NCBI GenBank assembly: GCA_000507305.1
Contig: DF240024.1
Location: 79,920-143,919 of the forward strand
Length of the DNA stretch: 64,000 bases
Direction of reading: 5' to 3'
Source: Breviolum minutum Mf 1.05b.01
Taxonomy: Eukaryota > Sar > Dinophyceae > Suessiales > Symbiodiniaceae
In this document: piece after piece, positions 19,501-29,400 of the stretch
Layout: each line of letters opens with the position of its first letter
Position numbering within the stretch: position 1 is the first letter of the stretch
Translations under genes and position numbers: made by a program
The notes under the pieces: model-generated
Databases searched by the model: none
What the model was told of the DNA's origin: nothing
Seen by the model: the letters and a program-made list of their open reading frames with translations, nothing else

Positions 19501-22500
19501 CCACACAAATAAAGCAAAAATAATTCTTACCCATCAATCAAGAATCATGAATCATCAAGCAACAAAAAAGAAATATATATATATATAATCATTTGTTATG
19601 TTTGTTTCCTCACGAACAGTTTATGTTAGGCCAGTAGCTCAATGACAGATTTGCAAACACCTTCTCAGTCGCCGCCCTTGACAACCTCTTGACGTCCTCG
19701 TTGTCGCGCTTCAGGAGCTCTTTGCGCGTCTCCAAAAGCCTTTTGGGTGTAACAAAAAGAATTTACCTCCAGACCTGTGAAACGCCTCAAAAACCCAATC
19801 AGTTCGCAGTTTCGAAATGTTTTGACTAGATCATTCCATCAAAGTAGAATAATGAATATTCTGAGAAAGTTGTGGCTGATATTCAAGAAGTGCAAGTGCC
19901 ATTCAAAGATTCAGAATCAGTCCCATTTTCTTGTCATCCAAGATCCTTTTTTTCGAGTGAAACGAACGTAAAAATCAGACAATCTCGCCCGAGTCAACTG
20001 ACATGGAACTCAAGAAAACTGAATGTTTTTCTCGATGTTTTTCCTTTTCCAAGGTCCTTTTTCAGAGAACCCAGCCGTTTGTTTTCGGGGGTGTACATTT
20101 TGACTTACTTGGATGTTGCAGGAAATTAGGATCCATGGTTAGAAAATGGATTATAACCCACTTATAAATGGGGGATTCATTGGGGTTATAAGTTATATCC
20201 CACTTAGTAAACCTTTACCAACTTCCTGACACATCCAAGTATGACTGTTTGACATTGAGAGCACGGCTGGCTGCGCGTTCGAAACATCGGCTCCTCGGTA
20301 CGTTGAATCCCCACGGTCCTGGCGGAGAACCATCCAATGGTTTTTTCAGAGTGTCAACCCAGGGGTTATTATATTGACACCAATCCATGGGCCCCCAAAA
20401 CCTACATTTTTAGGGAGTTTTAGGGTAAATGACGTGGTTTTTAGGTGAAAAAAAAAGGTTGTTGGGGGCTCATGGAACCCAAACCATGCACTGCAGTTAT
20501 AAGGGAAATCCCTCAAAATTACCATACGTACATTTGCATTGTTTGATTCCCTCCAGGTAATTTAATGATCCCTGTTGCAAGCAAAATGCGTTTCAAGCGA
20601 GATTTGTCAAAACTTTTTGGTCCCTATATACACCTGTAATTTTGGACCAGCAATTTGAGAGTGTACAGCAACAAAAACTTGTGTTTGAATCCACCCCCAT
20701 CCCTCCCGGTCTTGTACTCACGTTCCGGGTTCACTGGGTAGCTCATGGGCATCAAACCACCACGCACACGAGCCAACTGGCCAACATCACTGCATATAGC
20801 TGCAAAGCTTTGTGTTTTCATTGCTCAAATGAAAATGAATGCCTGATGGTCACCCTCCGCTCGCTCACGAATGTGGCTAATAGGACCTTAGACAGTATTG
20901 GACCACGTGCTTTCTTGACTTGAAAAAAAACAAAAAAACACCAAGTACGAGTTGAGAAAACGAAAATCAGCTTCAGCTCCACACAAGTTCTGGGTTGCGT
21001 CTCATGGTTGGGCGGCTGCCGCTCTTTGACCTCAAAAAATCCATCTGTTTTTTAGGATGGCTGGGGGAAAATGTGAAGCACAAAACAAAATCTCTTTGAA
21101 TGGAACAACTTTTTTCCCTTTTTCAACTCACAGCTTTCCCCTCCAAAAAACACGGGTTGGAAGGTGTATGTATGATCCCTACTAAACTATGTAGTCCCTT
21201 TTTTTAAAGGTGAACATTCCTTTCTTTTGCGGGGGGAACATGCTGCAACTTGCAACTGAGATTTCCCTACTGGTTCACACTTTGCTGCCCAGTTTTCACC
21301 ATGTACCAAACCTGCACCCTTCGCCTCAGGCATCGAGTGGGGAGTTTCTGCAGGGGAAAACGAAACGTCACCGTTTTTTTCCACGCCGCAAACCGACCTC
21401 CGCCTTCCTTGTCTCTTTCAAGGTGGTCCTGGATGGATTTTTTGGGGGTTGGTGCCGCAGCATCCCAGAAAATCATCCAGAAATCGACCAAAAAAAATAC
21501 TCCTTTTGGTAAACTAACATAAGTCGCACTGGAATATCCCCCATTTTTTCAATAGGAAATACATCGACTCAATCAAAGGGTGCATTTTCCAGCCAGCTTA
21601 TGTTAGTTGATCCCGGAGCTGGAAAAGTCTGTCCTGGTGTAGTGCTCTGGTACTTTGTCAGCATTGAAATGAGCTGGGTACCTCAAATGTTGGTACCCCA
21701 ACACAGGAATGGGGGACAAGAGGTGGAGATTGATTCAAATTCCAATTGTGTTCATTCAAGAGGCTTCTATAGACAAGCTCACGGTCTTAGTTGTCCAGTA
21801 AACATGTCTGTACCAACCAATCCTTGATGTGATTTGAACTGAAAACACAGGACACAGCACTGACAGACACCTTTGCAAACTTGCAAACAAAAGGTGGGAA
21901 AGTTTAGGGCACGTCGACACACTCGCTTCATTTGCACTGTCTGGGCCACAAATCACACCACGCTTCTGTTTGATCTCAGGCGAAGTTTGATTGAATTCCG
22001 CATGAGTGATGAGCAGAAAATGATTGCTCGGCTTAGAAATAGCATTGTATACACCAGAATGAAACAGTGAAAGTCTAACCTCCAGCTTCTTCCAAAGTGA
22101 CCCTTTGATTCCCCAAATGGACGTCACTTAACCTTTGAAAAAGGTCACTTTTTTAACTCCCAAATGGGTCACTCGGAAGAACCTGGTTCTTGATTTGAAA
22201 ATCACATTGCACATTGCGTTTTTCATGAGGGCAGGACCGGACCACATTTGTAGACCTACACCCATCACCCATCACAACTCTCAACAACAACTCGCAAAAA
22301 TGATACGTGCTTGCTTTTTTGCTGACCACGAAGTCAGGGGACAGACAGCAGCTGAACAGCTTATCTATTGCCATCGGTGTTTCCAAAAATGGGGGTACCC
22401 CAAATCATCAATTCTAATAGGGTTCTCCCTTATAAACCATCCATTTTGAGGTAGCCCTATTTTTGGAAACACCCACATTGATCTCCAAGGATAAAAAAAT

Positions 22501-23607
22501 TTGACCAAAACCCACGCCTGCCCAGTGGAGTCCAAACCCCTCACGAACTTCTCCAGGAAGCCATTTTCAAGGGCCTCAGGGCCAGAATCGAATCTCTTCA
22601 GAATCCAGAGGGTATTTAAAAAAAAACAAACCCTACACCCCCCAAGATTAACATGGAACCTGAAAATGATGGTTTGGAAAATGTTTCTCCTTTTCCAGGG
22701 GTGTATTCTCAGGTTCCATGTTAATCTTGCCAGGTGTATGGACCTTGGGTTCACAACCAGTAGGAATTGCCAGAAAACTCATGGAGTTCAAACCCCAATG
22801 TTCTGGCTATATTGAAAACCCCCCCAAAAAAAAAAACAGTGAGAAAATCACCACTTTTTTCAGCTCAGAAGCCTTTTCAGCTCGTGCTCGCTCGCGGGTG
22901 GTGAGCCGACCATCTCCGTCTTTGTCGAAGCATTTGCCGATAAAATAGTCCAGCTGTCCAACAACTCCATCACCTGGGCATTGTTTTCCAAACTTCCAAA
23001 AAAAAAAACATGTTTTGTGATAAAAAGTTGGATTCACCAATTCCAATTCCGGAGTCGGTTTAGCAAAACAGGGATTCGCTAACTTAAAAATACTAACAAA
23101 AATCCTGATGTAATTTTCACTGGAAATCCTCTGAAAAAATTCCTGGCTGGTTATCAAAAACCATCCAGGCGTCTCCGCACCATCAAAGTCATAGCTCTTC
23201 ACTTCGGGAATTCGGCCCTGCTTCCGGGCCTGGGATCGCAGGTAAACGCCACAGTCAACGGTCTGCCAGGAACTGGGAAACGAAACAACCAGGATTCGAT
23301 GGCCTGTTGCAACTCTGCCCTTGATCTTATGGCGGGTGGCTCATCCAGCCTGTCCAAAATGTTCAAATGTTGTTCCGATTGAATCGTTTGAAAAATTTGA
23401 CAACGCCAAACAAAAGCAAAACTTGAGGTTCTGAAAACAAACATAAACTCTGCAAGGTGTCCCTAAAAAGCAAGCCAGGAACACCACTTCGGATGGCGAA
23501 TCTGAGCGTTTTTGAACATCCAAAATTTTCACATTTTGGTGGCTGACACTTCGGATCTGGGGATCAGCTGAGGAATGGACTTCTCTCTGAAGAAAGTCCG
23601 ATTTGTC
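16373..23607 (-). CDS. EF-hand gene with about 20 exons
   Basis: Exons in order: 23,607-23,483; 23,349 to about 23,290; 23,262 to about 23,162; 22,992-22,873; 22,574-22,518; 21,428-21,372; 21,347-21,300; 20,799-20,722; 20,318-20,246; 19,739-19,647; 19,464 to about 19,397; 18,680-18,591; 18,360 to about 18,274; 18,170-18,094; 18,036-17,981; 17,610-17,540; 17,202-17,153; 16,862-16,803; 16,549-16,373. Adjacent exons agree in phase in nearly all cases, so I treat them as one gene. Gaps at 22.5-21.4, 21.3-20.8 and 19.4-18.7 kb may hide exons or a gene boundary. The exon at 22,992 has a complete calcium-binding loop (DKDGDGRLTTRE). The rest matches no family I know. Many introns contain one hairpin element. 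The start codon was not found; the 5' side enters the duplicated segment at 23,640. Confidence 0.65.
16803..16862 (-). CDS. EF-hand gene, exon
   Basis: Exactly 20 codons (MTLGSKTVKRWSTDMLERGQ) between TTTTGCAG and GACAG|GTGGGGG. Confidence 0.7.
17153..17202 (-). CDS. EF-hand gene, exon
   Basis: SGKDLAAGKFSTKEVA after CCCTGCAG, ending GCA|GTCATC. The 337-nt intron before it contains an H3 element. Confidence 0.65.
17395..17493. mobile_element. Hairpin element family H3 (in an intron)
   Basis: Ends GGGTGTTTCCAAAAATAGGG and CTATTTTCGGAAACA, interior AATGGATGGTTTATAATGG. It lies in the 337-nt intron between the exons at 17,610 and 17,202. Confidence 0.9.
17540..17610 (-). CDS. EF-hand gene, exon
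   Basis: EPTFKVTELPYGDEPSVSYD then NIA, between CTGTAAG and GCAG|GTGGG. Phase 2 in, phase 1 out, both matched by the neighbours. Confidence 0.7.
17675..17768. mobile_element. Hairpin element family H5 (in an intron)
   Basis: Ends TACCCTCCAGGGAATTAACA and TGTTAGTTCCCTGAAGGGTA. The interior is shared with 12,823. It lies in the 370-nt intron between the exons at 18,036 and 17,610. Confidence 0.9.
17981..18036 (-). CDS. EF-hand gene, exon
   Basis: VSNAESARIGENAPRAMP between TTTTTGAG and CCCAG|GTGC. The 57-nt intron before it has no element; the 370-nt intron after it contains an H5 element. Confidence 0.6.
18094..18360 (-). CDS. EF-hand gene, two exons
   Basis: 18,360 to about 18,274 reads MEYDMKNFSFPKTFPRACAE and on. 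18,170-18,094 reads LMMFRYPKYSDHPDIPFWVH then CPSGM. They join in phase through a possible GC donor (GAAA|GCAT). AGC is repeated at both intron ends. Confidence 0.65.
18461..18557. mobile_element. Hairpin element family H3 with target duplication
   Basis: Ends GTGTTTCCAAAACTAGGG and CCTACTTTTGGAAACAC. CAAATGG stands on both sides (about 18,454-18,460 and 18,559-18,565), allowing one base of slack. It lies in the 230-nt intron between the exons at 18,680 and 18,360. Confidence 0.9.
18591..18680 (-). CDS. EF-hand gene, exon with GC donor
   Basis: Thirty codons, phase 0 both ends: RRKDKAVICSKSMDNPDDTC then EKCQSFIDWQ. The donor is GATTGGCAG|GCTG. The following 230-nt intron contains an H3 element. 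Confidence 0.7.
19075..19209. mobile_element. Hairpin element family H8
   Basis: Perfect 19-bp terminal inverted repeats (AAGGTTGTTTCAACACACC and its complement), with a further weaker stem inside (GAGCACA / TGTGCTC). Single copy in the window. It lies next to the H2 element at 19,224 in the same intron. Confidence 0.85.
19224..19324. mobile_element. Hairpin element family H2 (in an intron)
   Basis: Ends CTAGTTGGTGGTTTCAACCC and GAGTTGCCACCACCTAG. It lies just downstream (minus strand) of the exon around 19,400-19,464. Confidence 0.85.
19397..19464 (-). CDS. EF-hand gene, exon
   Basis: It reads TSEELRAQGDEYYVPLSIRN followed by AEQEAPLIL. Both exon ends are approximate because the phase with the previous exon is not fully resolved. 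Confidence 0.5.
19647..19739 (-). CDS. EF-hand gene, charged helical exon
   Basis: It reads LLETRKELLKRDNEDVKRLS and then RAATEKVFAN, strongly helical and charged. The acceptor is CCAAAAG. The donor may be GT at 19,646 or a GTGAGG about 35 nt further on. Confidence 0.6.
20121..20207. mobile_element. Hairpin element family H6 (in an intron)
   Basis: Shares GGAAATTAG, AATGGGGGATTCATTGGGG and TTATAAGTTATATCCCACT with 14,167. It lies in the 506-nt intron between the exons at 20,318 and 19,739. Confidence 0.65.
20246..20318 (-). CDS. EF-hand gene, exon
   Basis: It follows CCGCCAG, reads PWGFNVPRSRCFERAASRAL and ends in phase 2 at AAACA|GTCATA. The following exon at 19,739 completes the split codon. 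Confidence 0.65.
20385..20475. mobile_element. Hairpin element family H10 (in an intron)
   Basis: Arms CCATGGGCCCCCAAAACC and GGTTGTTGGGGGCTCATGG. It lies in the 403-nt intron between the exons at 20,799 and 20,318. Confidence 0.75.
20722..20799 (-). CDS. EF-hand gene, exon with consensus donor
   Basis: It follows CTTTGCAG, reads CSDVGQLARVRGGLMPMSY, and ends at GGAAC|GTGAGT, the best donor consensus in the window. Phase 1 in, phase 1 out. Confidence 0.65.
21300..21428 (-). CDS. EF-hand gene, two small exons
   Basis: 21,428-21,372 (DHLERDKEGGGRFAAWKKT) follows CCATCCAG. 21,347-21,300 (KLPTRCLRRRVQVWYM) follows CCCCTGCAG. Both are phase 0 at both ends, with GT donors. Confidence 0.6.
21511..21609. 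mobile_element. Hairpin element, H5-related ends
   Basis: Arms AACTAACATAAGTCG and CAGCTTATGTTAGTT. The TTAGTT ends resemble H5 but the interior differs. Confidence 0.7.
21873..22070 (+). CDS. Possible plus-strand exon (weak)
   Basis: The open stretch ends with TGA and reads protein-like (LLFDLRRSLIEFRMSDEQKM). All well-supported neighbours are on the other strand, and the minus-strand frame here is also open, so this may be chance within an intron. Confidence 0.2.
   Translation: MQTCKQKVGKFRARRHTRFICTVWATNHTTLLFDLRRSLIEFRMSDEQKMIARLRNSIVYTRMKQ
22376..22474. mobile_element. Hairpin element family H3 (in an intron)
   Basis: Ends GGTGTTTCCAAAAATGGGGG and CCCTATTTTTGGAAACACC, opposite orientation to 17,395. 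It lies downstream of the EF-hand gene exon ending at 22,518. Confidence 0.9.
22518..22574 (-). CDS. EF-hand gene, exiting-helix exon
   Basis: Nineteen codons ALENGFLEKFVRGLDSTGQ directly continue RAEK of the EF-hand exon. The acceptor is CCTGAG and the donor a likely GC (CAG|GCGTGG). The next exon downstream is not resolved. Confidence 0.75.
22631..22740. mobile_element. Hairpin element family H7 (in an intron)
   Basis: A perfect 21-bp inner stem (starts CAAGATTAACATGGAACCTG), extended outward by an imperfect CCTACACC / GGTGTATGG pair. It sits inside the 298-nt intron between the EF-hand exon and the exiting-helix exon. Confidence 0.9.
22873..22992 (-). CDS. EF-hand exon (calcium-binding loop)
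   Basis: Forty codons, phase 0 in and out. The loop DKDGDGRLTTRE has acidic residues at loop positions 1, 3, 5 and 12 as in canonical EF-hands. It is preceded by QLDYFIGKCF, the entering helix. The exon leaves at a GC donor (AAG|GCTTC) that repeats AGGC seen at the next acceptor (GAG|GCCC). Confidence 0.85.
23162..23349 (-). CDS. EF-hand gene, two exons split by a very short intron
   Basis: The left frame (LDEPPAIRSRAELQQAI) and the right frame (TVDCGVYLRSQARKQGRIPE then VKSYDFDGAETPGW) differ and lie less than 45 nt apart. A GT...CAG intron of 17 nt, a GA intron of 35 nt or a GC intron of 41 nt would each join them. A frameshift from sequencing or decay is the alternative. Confidence 0.55.
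23483..23607 (-). CDS. EF-hand gene, most upstream exon found
   Basis: It follows AACATGCAG, reads DKSDFLQREVHSSADPQIRS and then a segment ending SDSPSEV, and leaves in phase 2 at GGT|GTTCC. It joins the exon at 23,349, which reads LDEPPAIRSRAELQQAI. Confidence 0.65.
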
Positions 23608-23639
23608 CTGCATGTTTTGGGTTGAAAAAAAAGGCCTCA

Positions 23640-25106
23640 AAAAAAGAATGGCTGCACGTCCCGCACACAGAAATACACAAATTACTGTGGAAAAAAAAAT
23701 CCCCATCAAAAAGATTGTTCAACCCCACCTTGAAAGGCTTGCTATGATGATGATGACCATAGAGGTCATAGTTTGGAACAGTGTAGGGCCCCTGACATGA
23801 GCAAGGTCAATCTTGCTCGTGTAGCAAAATCGCATCATCAACAGTTGCATTTCAAAGCGAAAATCAGGCCAGGCTGCAGGTTCCGACATCACTCTCTCAT
23901 CGGGTCGATCTCTATGTTTTCAAGGCAATTTCCAGAGTGCCATCCCACTTTGCAGGTGGTTATTCTTGAATGAAACATTCCACAACTATGCTGCAAAGTA
24001 ATTTTTTGCCGTGGATCTTCCCAATAGATTTTGACTCAAAGATCTAAAGTAATCATGTGCTGTTTCCGCTCAGTTTGAGCCGTCCTACCAAAAGCTTCCG
24101 GATGGTTGCACATGAATGGTCTCATTTGCATTCCAAAAATCAAGTTCACCAAACGGCGAAAAAAACGAAAGGATTAAGAGTGTAAAAGTTAAATCTGCAT
24201 ATAAACATCAAGACTCACGATAGATATAATATATATATATATATATCTATCATCTTTAAAAAAAACAAGTCTTGCAATTATCGAGGTATGGGAGCATTTT
24301 TCCTCAGCTAGATCGGGGAACATCTGTCAAGCGGGAAACAACCTCTGCTGGGGAGGCTACGTAGCCAAGATGTCGAGGCTACGTTGCTCCCACATTGAGG
24401 CAGTCTCACTTGAAAAGACCTCAGTATCAAATACTGGAAAAAATGGTTGTTTCTGGTTCCCATAATCTTTTAATTGGGAGTAAAAAAAACCACTTATATA
24501 CCACTTATATAAATTTGCTTTCTGGGGGGGGGGGGTTTGCTACCTACCACCTTTTATGGGAACCAGAAACAAACCATTGAACTGGTTGCCAGTGAAAACC
24601 ATCTCTATTTCACCTGCAAATGTTCTTAAAGTCAATCTGTTTTCAAATGGTATGACACCGATGAAAAAATCAGCAAGATCTGTGTTGCTGCTGACGAGTA
24701 AAATTACACTCACTACACTTCCTCCATAATCATGGAAAATCAAAATGGGTCCCTCCAATAGTAGTTACCTTTCAAATATAGCCATTTTCCACTTCCATGA
24801 TTGTGGGAAGAAAGGCAAATCAAGCAAAAATAAAACAAATACATGCTTGATTCAGGCCGTCAAGTTGCGTGCGCCTGAACGTTTTGCTGTCTCTCTCAGC
24901 TGCGTGAGCTGGGACTTTTTGAAATCGGCCACCGAGTTGGAGCGAAAAAACCTCGGAAAGGCACAGTGAAAATCATCGCAGGCCATCACTTCGCAGTTTC
25001 AGATGTTCAAATGGTCAAATTTTGCCCAATCAAGCCAAATCAATGGTATCAGATTGATGGCAATCAGCAAAAATCGCTGTTTTTGCCAGTTTTTGCTTAC
25101 AAGTAA
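23640..25106. repeat. Segment A, first copy of a segmental duplication
   Basis: About 1.4 kb, highly similar to 35,940-37,342 with small indels. Its left edge lies within about 30 bp of the most upstream EF-hand gene exon, so the duplication cuts into that gene's 5' region. It contains the H9 element that A' lacks. No coding exon is supported. Confidence 0.9.
24438..24580. mobile_element. Hairpin element family H9, with empty site in the paralog
   Basis: Arms TGGTTGTTTCTGGTTCCCATAA and a near-complement, with a G-run inside, flanked by ACTGG on both sides (24,433-24,437 and 24,581-24,585). The homologous position in A' (36,822-36,826) has one ACTGG and no element. Confidence 0.92.
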
Positions 25107-25221
25107 CTGTCTCAAGCAAAAAAAAACAAATCTATGCAACAAAGGCCGCCAAGCTACTGGCTGATCTCAAAGACTTGTGCAAGTTGAGGCAACCAGTGCT
25201 GTCCAGCCGCTCAACATCGGC

Positions 25222-27912
25222 AGCATCGAAATGCTCGGGTAACTTGGGATGAAAAAGGCGAAAAGGGAGCCGCCCCGGCAGGTCCCCAAGTGCACGGCGT
25301 ACTGCAAACACACGAGAGATCTCCACTCTCACTTCTGGTCGCTTGATTGTCCATCACCCGGTTGAATTTAAGAAGCCTCGTGTCAGGATGCACTACAGCA
25401 CTCTACAGCGACAAAAAGGCTGACAATGGCGTCAAACCTCGCACATTCACGACTGCAATCATGCGAACATTCCCTATTTTGCCAGCTTGCTAGTGTCATC
25501 TTACGTGTCCGATCAATTGCCGAAAGGATAAATTTGGTTGGATCAGTTGCACAGGACCTACAACATGTGACAGAACCTCTTCCGTTGGACACCAAGAGAG
25601 GTCTAGTTAAGCAGCAGTTTCCTGTCCACTTGCAATTGAACAAGTCCAAAGTCAGACGGACCAAAGAAGAACAAGAAGTCAGCTGAAACAATCTAAGTGA
25701 CCTAGCTATTTCATCCCCCTTTGAAGGCACAATCAGAATAAAACGATCCTGTCCGGCTTAGTCTTTCTCTGCACATCTGAACAACTGCAATGTTGCTACT
25801 TGTTGCCACATGTTGGCACATTGAACTCAGCATACTCAGCCGAGCAGCATCGAAATGCTCGGCTAACTTGGGATGAAAAAGGCGAAAAGGGGGCCGCCCG
25901 ACAACTCCCCAAGTGCACGGCGTACTGCAAACACACGAGAGATCTCCACTCTCACTTCTGGTCGCTTGATTGTCCATCACCCGATTGAATTTAAGAAGCC
26001 TCGTGTCAGGATGCACTACAGCAGTCTACAACCACAAAAAGGCTGACAATGGCGTCAAACCTCGCACATTCACGACTGCAATCATGCGAACATTCCCTAT
26101 TTTGCCAGCTTGCTAGTGTCATCTTACGTGTCCGATCAATTGCCGAAAGGATAAATTTGGTTGGATCAGTTGCACAGGACCTACAAAATGTGACAGAACC
26201 TCTTCCGTTGGACACCAAGAGAGGTCTAGTTAAGCACCAGTTTCTTGTCCACTTGCAATTGAACGAGTCCAAAGTCAGATTGATCCCCTCCCGTGACTTT
26301 GACTAAAACAGTCGGAAAGATTCAAAGACATTATGAGGCAAATGAATAATTGGTTGGCACAAATGAAAACAAGAAGTCAGCTGAAGCATTCATGATTATA
26401 TTCATCTCCCTGTGTAAGCAGATCTGGAACAATCACCTTCGTCGAAAGCAAGGATCCTGTCCGGCTTTGTCTTTCTCTGCACATCTGAAAACTGCAATGT
26501 TGCCACATGGGGCCACATGTTGGCAAATTGAACTCAGCGCACTCAGTTTTCTCCACCCTGCATTCACTCGAGCAATGGCTTTAGTTGTTCTTTCAAGTTC
26601 TTTCATGTGAAAACAGCACTTGGGCTTGTCTCCAGTAAATCTTGGGCGTTGCTTGCGCAACCACCCAAAAACACTAATGTCTACATATGCTTGTTTCATC
26701 TTGTTTCCATGGGAAAGCTTTAATAGGCAAACCTGCAAAAATCACCTTCGTCCAAAACAAGGACGCCGTCTCGAAAAGGATTTGTCCGTAGCTGGTAAAC
26801 TGCAATGATGCCACATGTTGGCAGATTGAACTCACAGTACTCAGTTTTCTCCACCTTGCATTCCCTCGAGCAATGGCTTCAGTTATTCTTTCGAGTTCTT
26901 TTGCTTGAAAATAGCCCTCTTGCTTGTCAACAGCAAATCTTGGGCGTTGCTTGCGCAACCACATCCTTGTTTTGGCGGGAAGGCTTTAGTAGGTAAACTG
27001 GTAAACTTGCATACAGCACGTTTGTCAAAAACAAGGATGCTGCCTGGAAACCTGTCATTCACACGAGCACTAGCTTCGGTTGTTCTATCATGGGCTGGTC
27101 TTGGGCGAATCTTGGGCGTTGCTTGCGCAACCACCGAAAAACACTGATGTCGGAAGGTTTTCCTAGGCAAACCGCATAAAGCACCTTTGTCGAAAACAAT
27201 GACACTGCCTGGAAAAGACTTTGTCTTTCTCTGCACATCTGAACAACTGCAATGTTGCTACTTGTTGCCACATGTTGGCACATTGAACTCAGCATACTCA
27301 GCCGAGCAGCATCGAAATGCTCGGCTAACTTGGGATGAAAAAGGCGAAAAGGGGGCCGCCCGACAACTCACCAAGTGCACGGCGTACTGCAAACACACGA
27401 GAGATCTCCACTCTCACTTCTGGTTGCTTGATTGTCCATCACCCGATTGAATTTAAGAAGCCTCGTGTCAGGATGCACTACAGCACTCTACAACGACAAA
27501 AAGGCTGACAATGGCGTCAAACCTCGCACATTCACGACTGTAATCATGCGAACAGTCTCTATTTTGCCATCTTGCTAGTGTCATCTTACGTGTCTGATCA
27601 ATTGCCGAAAGGATAAATTTGGTTGGATCAGTTGCACAGGACCTACAAAATGTGACAGAACCTCTTCCGTTGGACACCAAGAGAGGTCTAGTTAAGCACC
27701 AGTTTCTTGTCCACTTGCAATTGAACGAGTCCAAAGTCAGATTGATCCCCTACCGTGACTTTGACTAAAACAGTCGGAAAGATTCAAAGACATTATGAGG
27801 CAAATGAATAATTGGTTGGCACAAATGAAAACAAGAAGTCAGCTGAAGCATTCATGATTATACTCATCTCCCTGTGTAAGCAGATCTGGAACAATCACCT
27901 TCGTCGAAAGCA
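25222..27912. repeat. Unit X, three copies embedded in the satellite
   Basis: A 500-600 bp unit at about 25,222-25,700, 25,846-26,450 and 27,308-27,912 (the last two offset by 1,462 bp). A fourth copy lies at about 38,735-39,300. It contains TCTCACTTCTGG, a GGTTGGATCAGTTGCAC box and TTCCGTTGGACACC. A short plus-strand segment (KPRVRMHYS...KPRTFTTAIMRTF) is protein-like but interrupted, so a decayed coding fragment of a mobile element is possible. Confidence 0.75.
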
Positions 27913-29039
27913 AGGATCCTGTCCGGCTTTGTCTTTCTCTGCACATCTGAAAAACTGCAATGTTGCCACATGTGGCCACATGTTGGCAAATTGAACTCAG
28001 CGCACTCAGTTTTCTCCACCCTGCATTCACTCGAGCAATGGCTTTAGTTGTTCTTTCAAGTTCTTTCATGTGAAAACAGCACTTGGGCTTGTCTCCAGTA
28101 ACTCTTGGGCGTTGCTTGCGCAACCACCCAAAAACACTAATGTCTACATATGCTTGTTTGGCCGGAAGGCTTTTGTTGGCAAACTGGCAAACTTGCATAA
28201 GGCAACTTTGTCGAAAACAAAGATGCTGTCTGGAAGAGACTTTGTCTTTCTTTGCATAGCTCACAAACTGCAATCCACATGTTGGCACATTTTAGTCAGC
28301 ATACACAGCCTTCTCCACAGTTCATTCATTCAAGAACTAGAATCAGTTGTTCTATCAAGTCCTTTCGATCGAAACTAGCCCTTGGGCTGGTCGTGGGCGA
28401 ATCTTGGCTTTTGCTGGCGCAACCACGAAGAAACACTCAAGACTAGATTCATCTCCCTGTGTAGTTAGACCTGAATACATCACCTTTGCCGAAAAACACG
28501 GATGCTGTCTGGAAAAGGCTTTGTTTTTATCTGCACATCTGAAAAACTGCAATGTTGCCACGTGTGGCTACATGTTGGCACATTGAACTCACAGTACTCA
28601 GTTTTCTCCACCTTGCATTCACTCGAGCGATGGCTTCAGTTGTTCTTCCGAGTTCTTTTGCTTGAAAATAGCCCTCCTGCTTGTCAACAGCAAATCTTGG
28701 GCGTTGCTTGCGCAACCACAGGGAAACACTGATGTCTACTGTTGCTTGTTTCCATGGGAAAACTTTAATAGGCAAACCTACAAAAATCACCTTCGTACAA
28801 AACAAGGACACCGTCTCAGAAAGGATTTGTCCATAGCTGACAAACTGCAATGATACCACGTGTTGGCACGCAATGGGGGATATTGGCACGTGTAAACATT
28901 CAGCCTTTTCCACCTTTAATTCATTCAAGCAATAGCTTTTATTGTTCTATCGTTCGTCCTTTGCTTTGGCAGGCAGGCTTGAGTAGGCAAGACGAAAAAA
29001 GCCAAGAAATTTAAATGTTAGTCAGAAGCTAAAGCGAGT

Positions 29040-29400
29040 TTTTCATTATGTTTTCATCCATCCAGTTCAGTTTGTCGAGTTTTCTTTCTCACACACGCAT
29101 GGTCAAATTTCGAGATACCATGCTTTTTGTAGATGTGTTTGTTTGCCTTGAACATGACTTGGAGGCATTGTGAAGTTTTGCGGTGGCGGCCAGCCGATGG
29201 CATTTGGGTGGTTCGGTGTTTGGCTTGGAAGTTTTTTTTTGTCCTGGATTTTGATCCTTGATCCATGGGTGCTGGAAAGCCCTGAAATACCCGTGGCGGC
29301 CAGCCGGTTGTATTTGGACTGTCCTGAACCCCCAAACCATGCAAAGTCATAAACCTGCGCAGTTCAAGCAAACTATGGCACCATGGACGCACGCGGTGAG
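29040..29400. repeat. Non-satellite insert in block B, duplicated at 39,805-40,140
   Basis: About 350 bp with GTGGCGGCCAGCCG occurring twice within it. It interrupts the monomer array at the same relative position in both duplication arms, so it predates the duplication. Confidence 0.85.
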
